This document shows positions 42,860-52,916 of a stretch of DNA of 64,000 nt, one piece after another; position 1 is the stretch's first letter, and each line of letters opens with the position of its first letter. A program made the translations under genes and the position numbers. The stretch comes from Clostridiales bacterium (lineage in GTDB: Bacteria; Bacillota; Clostridia; Oscillospirales; CAG-272), in contig JAAWQR010000001.1 in NCBI GenBank assembly GCA_022800625.1, positions 147,736-211,735 of the forward strand. The letters run 5' to 3'. Under the pieces are notes generated by a model that saw nothing but the letters and a program-made list of their open reading frames with translations, was not told the origin of the DNA and ran no database searches.

Positions 42860-45800
42860 CTATTTAAGGACAACATTTTCCACGCCGAGTATTTCAGAAA
42901 GTTCTTTTATTAGGAATTCACTTCCTGAGCATGTATATACATTATCCTTCACGTAGCTTTTTGATTCTGAATCATAAAAAATTGCATATACAGAGCCTTC
43001 AAAAATCTGAACAAGGCTTTCGGCACGTGAAAATTCACTGCTCTTTAGAGACGGTACTTTAATGTACAGCTTCGGAGCTTTTTTTCTTATTATAGCTTCT
43101 GATTGATTTGTATCCATAGCGCCTGCCTGCATATCTTTCATCTCCTCATCAGTTTTAAGAGCAGTAACGCTTCTGACTATAAGCTTTACATCTTCGTCAT
43201 CTTTGACTGAAACGGCGCCATCTGCCGATATCACGGAATTTGTTAAGAGAAGATAACCGAATTCCTCGCAAACCGAAGAAAAGCATATTAACTCTATCTC
43301 CCCCGTCCGATCTTCAAGCGTAACAAACGCCATGTTATCGCCTTTTCGAGTTGTTTTATTAACACGTCCGTTTACTACACCCGCAACTCTGACTTTCGAT
43401 CTGTCGTGATACGGAACAGGTTCTCCCTCAGAAGTGCCATCGCCCTCCGAACAAGAAGATTTTATGTCTGAAATTCTCGCAGGCTTCAGTTCAGATACAG
43501 CACGTTTATAATCGTCGAGAATATGACCTGAAAGATAAATTCCCGAGCTTTCTTTTTCAAGCCTCAGCTTTTCTCTTGCCGAAAATTCCGGAATATCCGG
43601 AAAATCTGTATGATAAGACACACCCTGCACGTCAGGAGCCATTTCAAACATATCCATTTGTCCTGCTGGAGCGCTGCTGCCTGCCTGTTCCATTACAGTT
43701 TCATAAACTGCAAGCATCTGGGAGCGTCTGACACCCAAAGAATCAAGAGAGCCTGATTTTATCAAAGCCTCAAGCTGTTTTTTATTCATGTCTCGGCGCT
43801 TCATGCGAGTTACGAAATCATCAAAATCTGTGAATGTTCCGCTTGCATTTCTCTCAGAGATCAATGAATCGATAAACTGTGCGCCGATATTTTTAAGAGA
43901 CAAAAGTCCGTATCTTATATTATCCCCCTGCACACAGAAAGATGATCTGCTGCTGTTAACATCAGGAGGCAGCAGCCTTATTCCGAGCTTTGCACATTCT
44001 GCACTGTAATCCGATATTTTATCCGCAGAGCCGAACACCGAGCTTAACAGCGAAGCATAATATTCTCTCGGATAATGAGCCTTCAAATATGCTGTTCTGA
44101 AAGAAAGCACGGCATATGCCGCAGCATGTGATTTATTGAAGGCATAATTCGCAAAGCCTGCAATATCGTCAAACAACGCTACCGCATACTGCTCATTGAT
44201 TCCCGATTCAACAGCTCCCTTTACAAAGGTTTCGCGCTCACTATTTAATACTGACGTTTTTTTCTTTGATATCGCTCGCCGCACAATATCGGCATGTCCG
44301 AAAGAATATCCCGCAAGCGTGCGAAAAATCTGCATGACCTGCTCCTGATACACAATACAGCCGTATGTTACATCAAGTATCGGCGCAAGAGACGGTATAT
44401 CATACTTTACGCTTGACGGATTATGCCGTGCCTTGATATATTTCGGAATCGAATCCATAGGTCCCGGACGGTAAAGCGCGATCGCGGCTATAATATCCTC
44501 AATGCAGTTAGGCTTCAATTGCTGAAGCATCTGACGCATTCCGCGTGATTCAAGCTGGAATATTCCGTCGGTTTGTCCCGATGATATAAGATCATACGCA
44601 GCTTTGTCGTTTATATCAACCGCAGACAGATCAAATCCCGGCTCTCGTTCGGCTACGTCTTTTTCGGCATTGTCTATTATGGTCAAGTACCTGAGAGCAA
44701 GGAAATCAAACTTTAAGAGACCGAGCTCTGCTATAGTATCCATTCCGAATTGAGTTACAACAGTTCCCCCGTTTACGGAAATCGGAACGTATTCTGTGAT
44801 CGGTATATCCGTGATTACTACGCCTGCCGCATGAGTAGACGCATGACGCGGCATTCCTTCAAGAGACGATGCGATATCTATCAAGCGTTTAACCATAATA
44901 TCGCTTTCATACATCTCATATAACTGTTTTTTATTTTTCAGCGCAAGCTCCAGAGTTATGCCAAGCTCCTGCGGTATCAGAGAAGCGACCTTGTCCACTT
45001 CTGAATAAGCCATACCGAGAGCACGTCCGACGTCTCGAACCGCAGCTCTTGCCGCAAGCGTTCCGAATGTGATTATCTGAACAGCTCGGTTTTCTCCGTA
45101 TTTTTCTTTAACATAAGCTATGACCTCATCGCGTCTGTCATAGCAGAAATCGATATCGAAGTCAGGCATGCTGACTCTCTCGGGATTTAAAAAACGCTCG
45201 AACAGCAGATTAAATTTTATGGAGTCAATATCGGTAATACCTATAAGAAAAGCGACAAGGCTTCCGGCTCCCGAACCTCTGCCGGGACCTACAGGAATTC
45301 CCTTTTCCTTTGCATAATTCACAAAATCCCAGACTATGAGATAATATTCGGCATAACCCATTTTTTCGATAACCGACAACTCATAATCTATTCTGTCAAG
45401 ATAATCCTGCTTATTATTTTGTGTAAAAACAATATGCCCTGCGTTAACACGCTTCTCAAGTCCGCTTTCAGCAAGTTTTTTAAGATATTCCTTGGGAGAT
45501 ATCCCGTTATCTATCGGAAATTTAGGGAGCTTTGTTTTGCCGAATTCAAAATCAAAAGAGCACATGTCGGCAATTTTGACCGTATTTTTGCACGCCTCAT
45601 CATAATCCGCAAAAAGCTCATACATTTCTTCTGTGTTTTTATAGTAAAATTCGTCCGTCTCAAAGCCTACGGGAGTTCCGTCCGTAATAACATTATTAGT
45701 CTGAATACACAAAAGAATCGCCTGTGTTTCAGCGTCGCTTTTCTTTATATAGTGGACGTCGTTCGTGGCAACCATAGGTATTCCGGTATTTTGGGATATT

Positions 45801-46378
45801 TCGCGTATTGCACCGTTTACCGTATCCTCATCAGCCAAACCGTGATCCTGAATTTCAAGATAATAGTTGCCCTCTCCGAATATTTCAAACATCAACCGCG
45901 CGTGTTCTTCAGCCTCAGCATAATTTCCCGCAACTATTGCACGCGGAATATACCCTGCAAGACAAGCAGAAAGAGCTATAAGTCCCTCACTGTGTTCGCG
46001 GAGAAGCTCAATATCGATCCTCGGCTTTGAATAAAATCCGCGAGTAAAAGCCTCAGAAGTAAGCTTTACAAGATTTTTATATCCCGTCTCATTTTTTACA
46101 AGCAAGACCAAATGATAACTGTGTGAATCAAGATATCTGTCGCGATCCTCCATTCCACGTCTTGCAAGATACACCTCGCATCCGATAATCGGCTTTATTC
46201 CTTCTTTTTTACATGCCTTATAAAAATCAACAGCGCCGTACATAACCCCGTGATCTGTTATGGCAACGGCCTTATGTCCTGCCGCGGCTGCGGCTGCGGG
46301 AATATCCTTAATTCGGCATGCTCCGTCAAGCAGGCTATATTCACTGTGCAGGTGGAGATGTACAAATTCACGGGACAC
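42860..46378 (-). CDS. dnaE: DNA polymerase III alpha subunit DnaE
   Basis: 1172 residues from the GTG that gives the family N-terminus MSREFVHLHLHSEYSLLDG. An ATG four codons upstream touches GAAGG directly, which makes it a poorer start. The PHP domain (1-280) is followed by the polymerase core with catalytic acids in PDFDIDF (near 405), then a helix-hairpin-helix region and an OB fold (VRVAGVVNGRV, near 990). There is no exonuclease insertion in the PHP domain, so it is DnaE and not PolC. It lies downstream of whiA and is likely co-transcribed. Confidence 0.97.
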   Translation of the reverse strand: MSREFVHLHLHSEYSLLDGACRIKDIPAAAAAAGHKAVAITDHGVMYGAVDFYKACKKEGIKPIIGCEVYLARRGMEDRDRYLDSHSYHLVLLVKNETGYKNLVKLTSEAFTRGFYSKPRIDIELLREHSEGLIALSACLAGYIPRAIVAGNYAEAEEHARLMFEIFGEGNYYLEIQDHGLADEDTVNGAIREISQNTGIPMVATNDVHYIKKSDAETQAILLCIQTNNVITDGTPVGFETDEFYYKNTEEMYELFADYDEACKNTVKIADMCSFDFEFGKTKLPKFPIDNGISPKEYLKKLAESGLEKRVNAGHIVFTQNNKQDYLDRIDYELSVIEKMGYAEYYLIVWDFVNYAKEKGIPVGPGRGSGAGSLVAFLIGITDIDSIKFNLLFERFLNPERVSMPDFDIDFCYDRRDEVIAYVKEKYGENRAVQIITFGTLAARAAVRDVGRALGMAYSEVDKVASLIPQELGITLELALKNKKQLYEMYESDIMVKRLIDIASSLEGMPRHASTHAAGVVITDIPITEYVPISVNGGTVVTQFGMDTIAELGLLKFDFLALRYLTIIDNAEKDVAEREPGFDLSAVDINDKAAYDLISSGQTDGIFQLESRGMRQMLQQLKPNCIEDIIAAIALYRPGPMDSIPKYIKARHNPSSVKYDIPSLAPILDVTYGCIVYQEQVMQIFRTLAGYSFGHADIVRRAISKKKTSVLNSERETFVKGAVESGINEQYAVALFDDIAGFANYAFNKSHAAAYAVLSFRTAYLKAHYPREYYASLLSSVFGSADKISDYSAECAKLGIRLLPPDVNSSRSSFCVQGDNIRYGLLSLKNIGAQFIDSLISERNASGTFTDFDDFVTRMKRRDMNKKQLEALIKSGSLDSLGVRRSQMLAVYETVMEQAGSSAPAGQMDMFEMAPDVQGVSYHTDFPDIPEFSAREKLRLEKESSGIYLSGHILDDYKRAVSELKPARISDIKSSCSEGDGTSEGEPVPYHDRSKVRVAGVVNGRVNKTTRKGDNMAFVTLEDRTGEIELICFSSVCEEFGYLLLTNSVISADGAVSVKDDEDVKLIVRSVTALKTDEEMKDMQAGAMDTNQSEAIIRKKAPKLYIKVPSLKSSEFSRAESLVQIFEGSVYAIFYDSESKSYVKDNVYTCSGSEFLIKELSEILGVENVVLK

Positions 46379-46404
46379 GGTATTCACCATCCTTCAAAAA
46401 GAGA

Positions 46405-47136
46405 TTATTTGAGGTTACAATCCTGAAGCTCATCGGCTGCTTTGAGCAGCTTTTCCAGCCTGTGCTTTATCCCCGATTTGGTTATCGGAGGATTGCTTTT
46501 CGCCGCCAATTCGGAAAGAGACGCCTGAGAAAATTGAATTCTAAGCTCCGCCGTTTCGCGCAGTTCCTGAGGCAGAGCAGCCAGCACGCCGCGTTCTGCC
46601 AACAGCTCAATTGCCGCAATATATTTATGTGATGCGCTGATAGCTTTTTCGATATTGGCAGTATCGCAGTTTACAAGTCTGTTGGCGCTGTTTCGTATTT
46701 CTTTTACGATTTTCGTATTCATCACATCAAACGCCGCCTTGTTTGCTCCGATAAACGCAAGCAAATCGCTTATAGCTTCATTACTCTTAAAATATAATAG
46801 AAATTTACCGCGCCGGCATGATTTCCCGGGAGTAAAACCTGCTTTCTCCAAAGCAAGCGCCAGAGTGTCAAAATCACTTTCATTTTTTACTGCAAATTCA
46901 AGATGATACTCTTTTTCGGGATCCGATACAGAACCTAAAGCAATAAATGCAGCTTTCAAAAATTCCTTTAAACATCCGTCGCATCTGATTCTTTCAAATG
47001 CTTCTTTTAATTCACAGCCGCCGTCTTCAGACAAAATTTTTTCGGTATCGGTCAAAGTTACGGTACAGCACTTCTTGCGCGGTTCATTTTTTATGAGACT
47101 TTGTTTGACTTCCGAACAAAATGATTTTTTCGCCAT
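46405..47136 (-). CDS. whiA: WhiA-like DNA-binding protein, short form
   Basis: 243 residues against about 310 for typical WhiA. N-terminus SFCSEVKQSLIKNEPRKKCC and the middle segment FIALGSVSDPEKEYHLEF are characteristic. The C-terminal helix-turn-helix has ELRIQFSQASLSELA and ITKSGIKHRLEKL. About 70-80 residues are missing from the first half of the LAGLIDADG-like domain. WhiA proteins affect division, chromosome segregation and sporulation. The neighbourhood (murB, then dnaE) differs from the usual rapZ-yvcK-whiA cluster. The ribosome site is weak (GGGG). Confidence 0.88.
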   Translation of the reverse strand: MAKKSFCSEVKQSLIKNEPRKKCCTVTLTDTEKILSEDGGCELKEAFERIRCDGCLKEFLKAAFIALGSVSDPEKEYHLEFAVKNESDFDTLALALEKAGFTPGKSCRRGKFLLYFKSNEAISDLLAFIGANKAAFDVMNTKIVKEIRNSANRLVNCDTANIEKAISASHKYIAAIELLAERGVLAALPQELRETAELRIQFSQASLSELAAKSNPPITKSGIKHRLEKLLKAADELQDCNLK

Positions 47137-47163
47137 TTCGCAGTTCCCCGCTATATACCGCTT

Positions 47164-48090
47164 TCAGTTAACATATATAATTTCGGTTTCAAGCTCTATG
47201 CCGTGAGAATCCGATATTTTTTTCTTTATTATCTCGATCAAAGACAGGACATCACGTGCAGTCGCGCCGCCTTTGTTTATTATAAATCCTGCATGCTTTT
47301 CAGACACTTGCGCTCCGCCGACAGTGAATCCCTTAAGTCCGGCTTCATCGATCAGCTGAGCCGTGTATTTTCCGGGATACCGCTTAAACACACTTCCCGC
47401 ACTCGGATACTCGATCGGCTGCTTTTCTCTTCGTGCTGCCTTATATTTATCAATAGTTTTGCCAATCTCATTATAGTCGCCGCTGCGCAGACTAAGCTTT
47501 GTCTCTATAATGATTCCTCCGTTTTTACGGAATATGCTCTCTCTATATCCAAATTCATGCTCTTTTCCATTAACAAGAGATATTTTATGCGTTTTTTTAT
47601 CTATGTACACAGTTTCAATTACAATATCCGCCATTTCTCCGCCGTATGCGCCTGCATTCATATAAACAGCGCCGCCGATGCTTCCGGGTATACCGTAGAG
47701 ACATTCCATGCCTGAAAGCGAATTTTTATATGCAAAGGACGCGCAGCGGGTGAGCATTGCGCCGCTGCCTGCCGCCATAATATCTCCATGTATATCAATT
47801 CTGTTTAAACCCTCGGTTGATATCATGACGCCGTCAAATCCGCCGTCATCGACGAGCAAGTTACTTCCGTGTCCGATAATATAATATTTTTCACCGAAAT
47901 TTTCGCACATCTCCAGTAAAAAAACAAGGGTCTCTGTATCTTCGGGCAGCGCAAAAATTTTTGCACAACCTCCTATTTTAAACGTAGTGTGTCGGCTCAT
48001 ATTTTCATTTTCAAATACAGATATTTTTGATGTATGAGCTTGATTATAATCCGAAATTAACTTTTTTATTGCAGTAATACTTTCACTCAT
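47164..48090 (-). CDS. murB: UDP-N-acetylenolpyruvoylglucosamine reductase
   Basis: 308 residues. It reduces the enolpyruvyl group in peptidoglycan precursor synthesis, using FAD and NADPH. FAD-binding segments NMSRHTTFKIGG and GHGSNLLVDDGGFDGV are present, along with the catalytic region YGIPGSIGGAVYMNAGAYGGE, YRESIFRK and the C-terminal AGLKGFTVGGAQVSEKH. This is the short type without the long C-terminal insertion. It precedes whiA by 27 bases. Confidence 0.97.
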   Translation of the reverse strand: MSESITAIKKLISDYNQAHTSKISVFENENMSRHTTFKIGGCAKIFALPEDTETLVFLLEMCENFGEKYYIIGHGSNLLVDDGGFDGVMISTEGLNRIDIHGDIMAAGSGAMLTRCASFAYKNSLSGMECLYGIPGSIGGAVYMNAGAYGGEMADIVIETVYIDKKTHKISLVNGKEHEFGYRESIFRKNGGIIIETKLSLRSGDYNEIGKTIDKYKAARREKQPIEYPSAGSVFKRYPGKYTAQLIDEAGLKGFTVGGAQVSEKHAGFIINKGGATARDVLSLIEIIKKKISDSHGIELETEIIYVN

Positions 48091-48132
48091 TATATGATAA
48101 TATACCTTTCCGAAAATAAAAGCATCGCCATG

Positions 48133-48819
48133 TCAGAGAATATCCATAAGCTCGCGTATATCTTTAATTCGGTATGTAACATGTCTTCCTCCGCAGTCTG
48201 CATCCGATGGATCATAATAAATGCAGTCGATGTCATATCCCAAAGCACCGTCAATATCCGACGAGAGCGAATCCCCGATTACAAGATATGAGCTTTTATC
48301 ACTGTCTCCGATCTCGTATAGGACACGTTCAAAAAATCGGTTATCAGGCTTATCGTATCCTATTTCCTCGGAAATAAAAAGACGCTCTACGTATTCTTTC
48401 AGAACAGACGCATTAAATCTTCCCGTCTGAACATGCGATATTCCGTTTGTTATTATATATATTTTATATTTTTGCGATAAATACCGAATAGTTTCACCGA
48501 CACCGTCAATCAGAGTGGAATTATGACTTAGGGAAAGCTGAAAATTCTTCGCAAGTAAAGTTATAATATCCTCGTCGAAAGTTTGCCCGAGAGAGCTCAG
48601 ATATTTTCTGAACCTTTCAAGTCTGAGACACGGCTTTTCAATTTCGCCGCGCTCGAGCATTTTCCATAGAGAATCGTTTATTTTATGATAAACTTCATAT
48701 GTATCCTCGCCGAAAGCTGCCCGATACAGCTTATTCAGCGAAAGAAACGCCTGCTTTTCTGAAAAATCAAAGTCGAACAAGGTATTATCCGCATCGAATA
48801 AAAGATATTTATACTTCAT
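48133..48819 (-). CDS. HAD-superfamily hydrolase (YjjG-like nucleotidase)
   Basis: 228 residues from the ATG with GGA at seven bases. Motif I is LFDADNTLFDFD with the nucleophile Asp. The helical cap follows, then YIITNG (motif II) and DKPDNRFFERV with the conserved Lys. Motif III/IV is VIGDSLSSDIDGA. Close relatives are YjjG-type 5'-nucleotidases that clear non-canonical nucleotides; the substrate here is inferred. It lies between recN and murB and may belong to the same transcript. Confidence 0.88.
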   Translation of the reverse strand: MKYKYLLFDADNTLFDFDFSEKQAFLSLNKLYRAAFGEDTYEVYHKINDSLWKMLERGEIEKPCLRLERFRKYLSSLGQTFDEDIITLLAKNFQLSLSHNSTLIDGVGETIRYLSQKYKIYIITNGISHVQTGRFNASVLKEYVERLFISEEIGYDKPDNRFFERVLYEIGDSDKSSYLVIGDSLSSDIDGALGYDIDCIYYDPSDADCGGRHVTYRIKDIRELMDIL

Positions 48820-48877
48820 AACAAATTCCATCCCACCGATAAAACAGCGTCACAAGCAATTATGAATTTTTCCTGAG

Positions 48878-50605
48878 CTACAGCTTCTTATCTTCAAACT
48901 CTGTGGCTCCGACAGCCCTGCTCTGCATGAGCATTTCTTTTGCAGCGGCGCGCTGTTTATCCGTTACGTTTATTCCGCCGATTATTCGAGCTATCTCTGC
49001 AACACGCTCCTCATCTCCTAATAATGATACAGAGCTTTCCGCTCTTCCGCCCACATTTGATTTTTGTATAAGATAATGGTGGTCTGCCAAAGAGGCAATC
49101 TGAGGAGAGTGCGTTATACATATGACCTGAACCGATTCAGACAGTTCTTTTAGAAGCAGACCGATTCGCTCGGAAGTACCGCCTGATACACCTGCATCGA
49201 TCTCGTCAAATACAACAGTATCTGCTCCGCTCTTTTTATTCATTGATGAACGCAGTGCAAGCATAACTCTTGACATTTCTCCGCCTGAAGCTACCTTTGA
49301 AAGAGACTGCGGTTCTTCTCCCGGATTTACCGATATCTTAAAATCGATAAGATCCGCTCCGTCGGAAGTAAATTTATAGTTTCCGTCTTCGCGATCGGCT
49401 CTTACCTCAATAAAGAATCTGACTTTCGGCATATCGAGATAACGGAGAGTTGAAATTATTTCCTCAGAGAGCACCTTGGCGGCGTTTCTTCTTGAACTGC
49501 TCAATTCTTCCGATGCACTTGAAGCTTTGTTTCTCAGAGATTCTACTTTTTCTTCAAGCTCTTCAATCGCTTCTTCAGAATCAAGAAGTTTTTTGAGTTT
49601 AGCACGTGACTCATCTCTGAACATCTTTATTTCAGCTATGTCGGCTCCGTATTTCCGCTTAAGCTTATCAATCGTGCTCAGTCTTGATTCAATCCTGTCA
49701 AGCATTGCCGCAGGATCGCCGTCAATATCAGATTCAAGCGCGTCTTTGACAGTTTCTGCTATATCAACAATATCATATCTGTATTCGTCAAGTCGGCGAA
49801 TCATATCTTCCGCATTAGGAACAATGTCGGATATCTGAGACAGCGCCGCAGAGGCTCGCTCCAGAAGATATGCTGCCGAATAGCCTTTTTCATTTTGAGA
49901 AAGCGCTTTATATATTATTTTGCAACTCTTTGCCGTGCGTTCTGCCGACTTTATTTTTGTTTTGAGCTTCAGCAGGCGTTCTTCTTCATCGTCGGAGGTA
50001 AGCTTTGCCGCGTCGATCTCTTTTATTTGATACGAGAGAATATCAACGAGCATATTTTTCTCTCTTAAATCATATCTGAGATTTTTGAGTGCATTCTCCG
50101 CTTCGCAAAGCTCGCCGAATTTAATCTTATATGCTTCAAGGAGTTCTCCGTTAGAAGCAAAGCTGTCAAGTATTGCCGTATACTCTCTTTTATCGGTAAG
50201 AAAATTTTTCTCATCCTGCGTATTTACCCCAAGCATAACGGCGCCGACTTCTTTAAGCTGAGAGAGAGTCGTGCTTTTTCCGTTTATTTTGATACTTCCG
50301 CGTCCGTCTGCGGAAACAGACCTGTAAACAAGCATTTCTCCGTTTTCATCACACGGTGCGCCCAAATTATCAAGTGAGTTTTCTTTTTCACCGTGAAATT
50401 CAAAAACAGCGGAAACCTCCGCCTTTGATTCTCCGCTGCGGACTATATCCTTAGAGGATTTTGCACCGGATATGATTTCCAAACAATCGATCATTACCGA
50501 TTTACCGCTACCTGTTTCGCCGGTTATAACAGTAAATCCGTCATCAAAATCAATGCTGACATTACGGGCAACCGCCGCATTTGAAATATTTAGGCTTTTA
50601 AGCAT
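48878..50605 (-). CDS. recN: DNA repair protein RecN
   Basis: 575 residues, SMC-like. The Walker A GETGSGKS lies at residues 29-36, two coiled-coil stretches (about 165-235 and 290-375) flank a central region, and the C-terminal half has the ABC signature KVASGGEMSRVMLAL, Walker B VFDEIDAGVSG and ITHSPQIASLADHH. RecN gathers broken DNA ends during double-strand break repair. AAGGAGG lies six bases before the ATG. It follows argR, a standard Firmicutes order. Confidence 0.97.
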   Translation of the reverse strand: MLKSLNISNAAVARNVSIDFDDGFTVITGETGSGKSVMIDCLEIISGAKSSKDIVRSGESKAEVSAVFEFHGEKENSLDNLGAPCDENGEMLVYRSVSADGRGSIKINGKSTTLSQLKEVGAVMLGVNTQDEKNFLTDKREYTAILDSFASNGELLEAYKIKFGELCEAENALKNLRYDLREKNMLVDILSYQIKEIDAAKLTSDDEEERLLKLKTKIKSAERTAKSCKIIYKALSQNEKGYSAAYLLERASAALSQISDIVPNAEDMIRRLDEYRYDIVDIAETVKDALESDIDGDPAAMLDRIESRLSTIDKLKRKYGADIAEIKMFRDESRAKLKKLLDSEEAIEELEEKVESLRNKASSASEELSSSRRNAAKVLSEEIISTLRYLDMPKVRFFIEVRADREDGNYKFTSDGADLIDFKISVNPGEEPQSLSKVASGGEMSRVMLALRSSMNKKSGADTVVFDEIDAGVSGGTSERIGLLLKELSESVQVICITHSPQIASLADHHYLIQKSNVGGRAESSVSLLGDEERVAEIARIIGGINVTDKQRAAAKEMLMQSRAVGATEFEDKKL

Positions 50606-50634
50606 GCAAATCCTCCTTTTAAATTTTATTTCAT

Positions 50635-51087
50635 TCAGGATTCCATCATTTTTTTCAGCCGCTGAGCAAATTCTTCTGCTCCATCTGCGCTTCGTGTAAC
50701 AATTATTATACAGTCATCTCCGGCAACACTTCCGAGAATATTGCTGTCCCGAAGCAAATCTATTCTTGCAGCAACTGCATTTGCCATTCCCGGGTACGTC
50801 CTGATAACTACATTATTAAGCGAATAATCGACGCTTCTGACCGAGCCGTCAATTACTTTGCTGTATACATGATTACTGTCGCTGTGAGCGCTGCCGGGAA
50901 CTTCATATCTGTAAGCTCCGTTATCAGACATTACTTTTAAAAGCTTAAGTTCACGTATATCTCTTGAAACCGTAGCCTGAGTTACTTCATAGCCTGCGAG
51001 TCTCAGCTTATCTATAAGTTCTTCCTGCGTTTCTATATTATAATTTTCAATAATCTCAAGAATTTTATTATGACGCTTAATCTTCAA
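50635..51087 (-). CDS. argR: Arginine repressor ArgR/AhrC
   Basis: 150 residues from the internal TTG, matching the usual size; a TTG seven codons upstream is less likely. The winged helix has IETQEELIDKLRLAGYEVTQ, VSRDIRELKLLKV. The C-terminal hexamerisation and arginine-binding domain includes GSVAGDDCIIIVTRS, with the Asp pair that contacts arginine. It represses arginine synthesis genes, none of which is in this window. The ribosome site AAAGGG is rather far (12 bases). Confidence 0.94.
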   Translation of the reverse strand: MKIKRHNKILEIIENYNIETQEELIDKLRLAGYEVTQATVSRDIRELKLLKVMSDNGAYRYEVPGSAHSDSNHVYSKVIDGSVRSVDYSLNNVVIRTYPGMANAVAARIDLLRDSNILGSVAGDDCIIIVTRSADGAEEFAQRLKKMMES

Positions 51088-51123
51088 TTTTTTAACTATC
51101 CCTTTCAAGAATTTTCTGACAAA

Positions 51124-52005
51124 TTACAATTTTGAATTGAGTACGCTTAAAAAGCTGTTGTTTTTCAGCCTTATTAGCTTTGTTCTGAATGAAGAACGTT
51201 CTATTTTAATACGGTCGCCAAAGCCTATTTTGATCGCCGTATGTCCGTCTATTGAAACAAAAACAGAGTTATCTATATTATCTGTCACATTTTCCGCCAC
51301 TGAAATTTCGATCTTTGATTCTCCCGGAACAATAACGGGACGGTTATTCAGTGAGTGCGGACAAATCGGCGTCAGGCAGAATGCGTCAAGCTGCGGAGCT
51401 AAAATCGGACCGCCGGCCGACATGGAATATGCGGTAGATCCTGTAGGAGTTGCGACTATCAATCCGTCTGAGCGGCATTTCTGAACCAAGATCCCGTCAC
51501 AGTGAAGATCAAAATTCAGCAGTCTTGCTACAGGTCCGTTTGAAAGAACTATATCATTAAGAGCCGGCGGAGATGCAATATTACTCCCGTCTCTGCGAAT
51601 AATTTCCGCTTCAAGCATCATACGCTCGTCAATTATGAAATCATGCTTCAAAACGGAAGCGATAAGAGATATATCCGTTTCTTCAAGCTCTGCGAGATAT
51701 CCGACATGTCCGAAATTTATACCGAGTATAGGTATATCAAATTCACATATATCGGACGCCGCGCCAATTATTGATCCGTCGCCGCCGAGAACTATGGCAA
51801 TTTCAATATCATCTGGTAAATTCCCGCATGAAATACTTCTGAATGTAACGGGAATATTCATTTTTTCTATTTTCCGAAAATCGTTTTCAAAAACAGATAT
51901 TAAACATCCGTGACGATTCAATTCACCTGATAATTCTGAAATAAAGGTCTGCGGAATTCGCTTTTCAAAATTAATAATGAGAAGAACATTTGTGATATTA
52001 TTCAT
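51124..52005 (-). CDS. nadK: NAD kinase
   Basis: 293 residues from the ATG giving MNNITNVLLIINFEKR. The GGDGS motif is at residues 74-78, NFGHVGYLAELE follows, then NDIVLSNG, TPTGSTAYSMSAGGPI and the C-terminal beta domain. It phosphorylates NAD to NADP. The gene lies between tlyA and argR, the classical order in Clostridia. The nearest ribosome site, AAAGG, is about 12 bases away. Confidence 0.96.
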   Translation of the reverse strand: MNNITNVLLIINFEKRIPQTFISELSGELNRHGCLISVFENDFRKIEKMNIPVTFRSISCGNLPDDIEIAIVLGGDGSIIGAASDICEFDIPILGINFGHVGYLAELEETDISLIASVLKHDFIIDERMMLEAEIIRRDGSNIASPPALNDIVLSNGPVARLLNFDLHCDGILVQKCRSDGLIVATPTGSTAYSMSAGGPILAPQLDAFCLTPICPHSLNNRPVIVPGESKIEISVAENVTDNIDNSVFVSIDGHTAIKIGFGDRIKIERSSFRTKLIRLKNNSFLSVLNSKL

Positions 52006-52076
52006 AAATATGACTTGCCTTTCCGTAATCACGTATTGTTCATGAAAGTACCGCGGTGCAGCAAACATCTATCCTT

Positions 52077-52868
52077 TCACGCCAGTATTCTTTTTATATC
52101 CTCATCAGTTATGGTACAGGATATTTCCGCTCCATCAGGAAATTTCACGGCATGAAACAGAAATTCTATGTTTCCGTCTCCTCCTTTTATCGGAGATCTT
52201 ATTAAATCTTTAATCTTCAGGCAGCATGATTCTGCGCTCTCAAACACACGTTTTACAGCTGCAAAATAATACTTTGGATGCCTTATTATCCCACCGCCGC
52301 CGAGAGCCTCCCTGCCGCATTCAAACTGAGGCTTTATGAGTCCTATGTAATCTGCTCCGTCCTGCAAAACAGAAGATATTGCAGGCAAAACATAAGTTTG
52401 CGAAATAAAGGAAAGATCACAAACGGCAAGAGAACAAAGCTCACCGAAAGTATCGGCTGTAAGCTCCCTCGCATTGAATTTTTCTATAGAAACAACCCGT
52501 CTGTCCGATTTCAGCTTCTGAGCAAGCTGGTCGCTGCCCGAATCAACTGCGAATACTTTAACCGCACCGTTTTGAAGCAAACAATCGGTAAATCCGCCTG
52601 TAGAAGAACCTATATCCGCGCATATTCTGCCGATAGGATCAACCGAAAATGCTTCAAAAGCAGCTGCCAGCTTTAACCCGCCGCGGCTGACATACGGAAT
52701 AATATCTTCTTTAACAGATAAATTATTCAAATCGTAAGGCTCGAGCTGATACGAAGGCTTCAGTATCACGCGTCCGTCTATATATACACCGCCCGATTTT
52801 ATTATTGCCTGCGCACGGCTGCGTGTTATCCCTTCATAAGTTTCAGCAATATAAGAATCAAGTCGCAT
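52077..52868 (-). CDS. tlyA: TlyA-family rRNA 2'-O-methyltransferase
   Basis: 263 residues from the second ATG (MRLDSYIAETYEG); the first, three codons earlier, is only two bases from AAGGA. An N-terminal S4 RNA-binding domain (about 1-60, SRAQAIIKSGGVYIDG) precedes an FtsJ-like methyltransferase domain with the SAM motif CADIGSSTGGFTDCLLQNGA, AVDSG, and the catalytic Lys in LIKPQFECGRE. Relatives methylate 16S and 23S rRNA. It lies in the usual place before nadK. Confidence 0.95.
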   Translation of the reverse strand: MRLDSYIAETYEGITRSRAQAIIKSGGVYIDGRVILKPSYQLEPYDLNNLSVKEDIIPYVSRGGLKLAAAFEAFSVDPIGRICADIGSSTGGFTDCLLQNGAVKVFAVDSGSDQLAQKLKSDRRVVSIEKFNARELTADTFGELCSLAVCDLSFISQTYVLPAISSVLQDGADYIGLIKPQFECGREALGGGGIIRHPKYYFAAVKRVFESAESCCLKIKDLIRSPIKGGDGNIEFLFHAVKFPDGAEISCTITDEDIKRILA

Positions 52869-52916
52869 AAACGCCATAGTCCTTCACATTTTTTTGTTCT
52901 GCATGTACGGTATACT

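Noticed and set aside
45419..46030. Plus-strand frame of 203 codons within dnaE
   Set aside because: Antisense to the DnaE polymerase and PHP domains; composition is that of a shadow.
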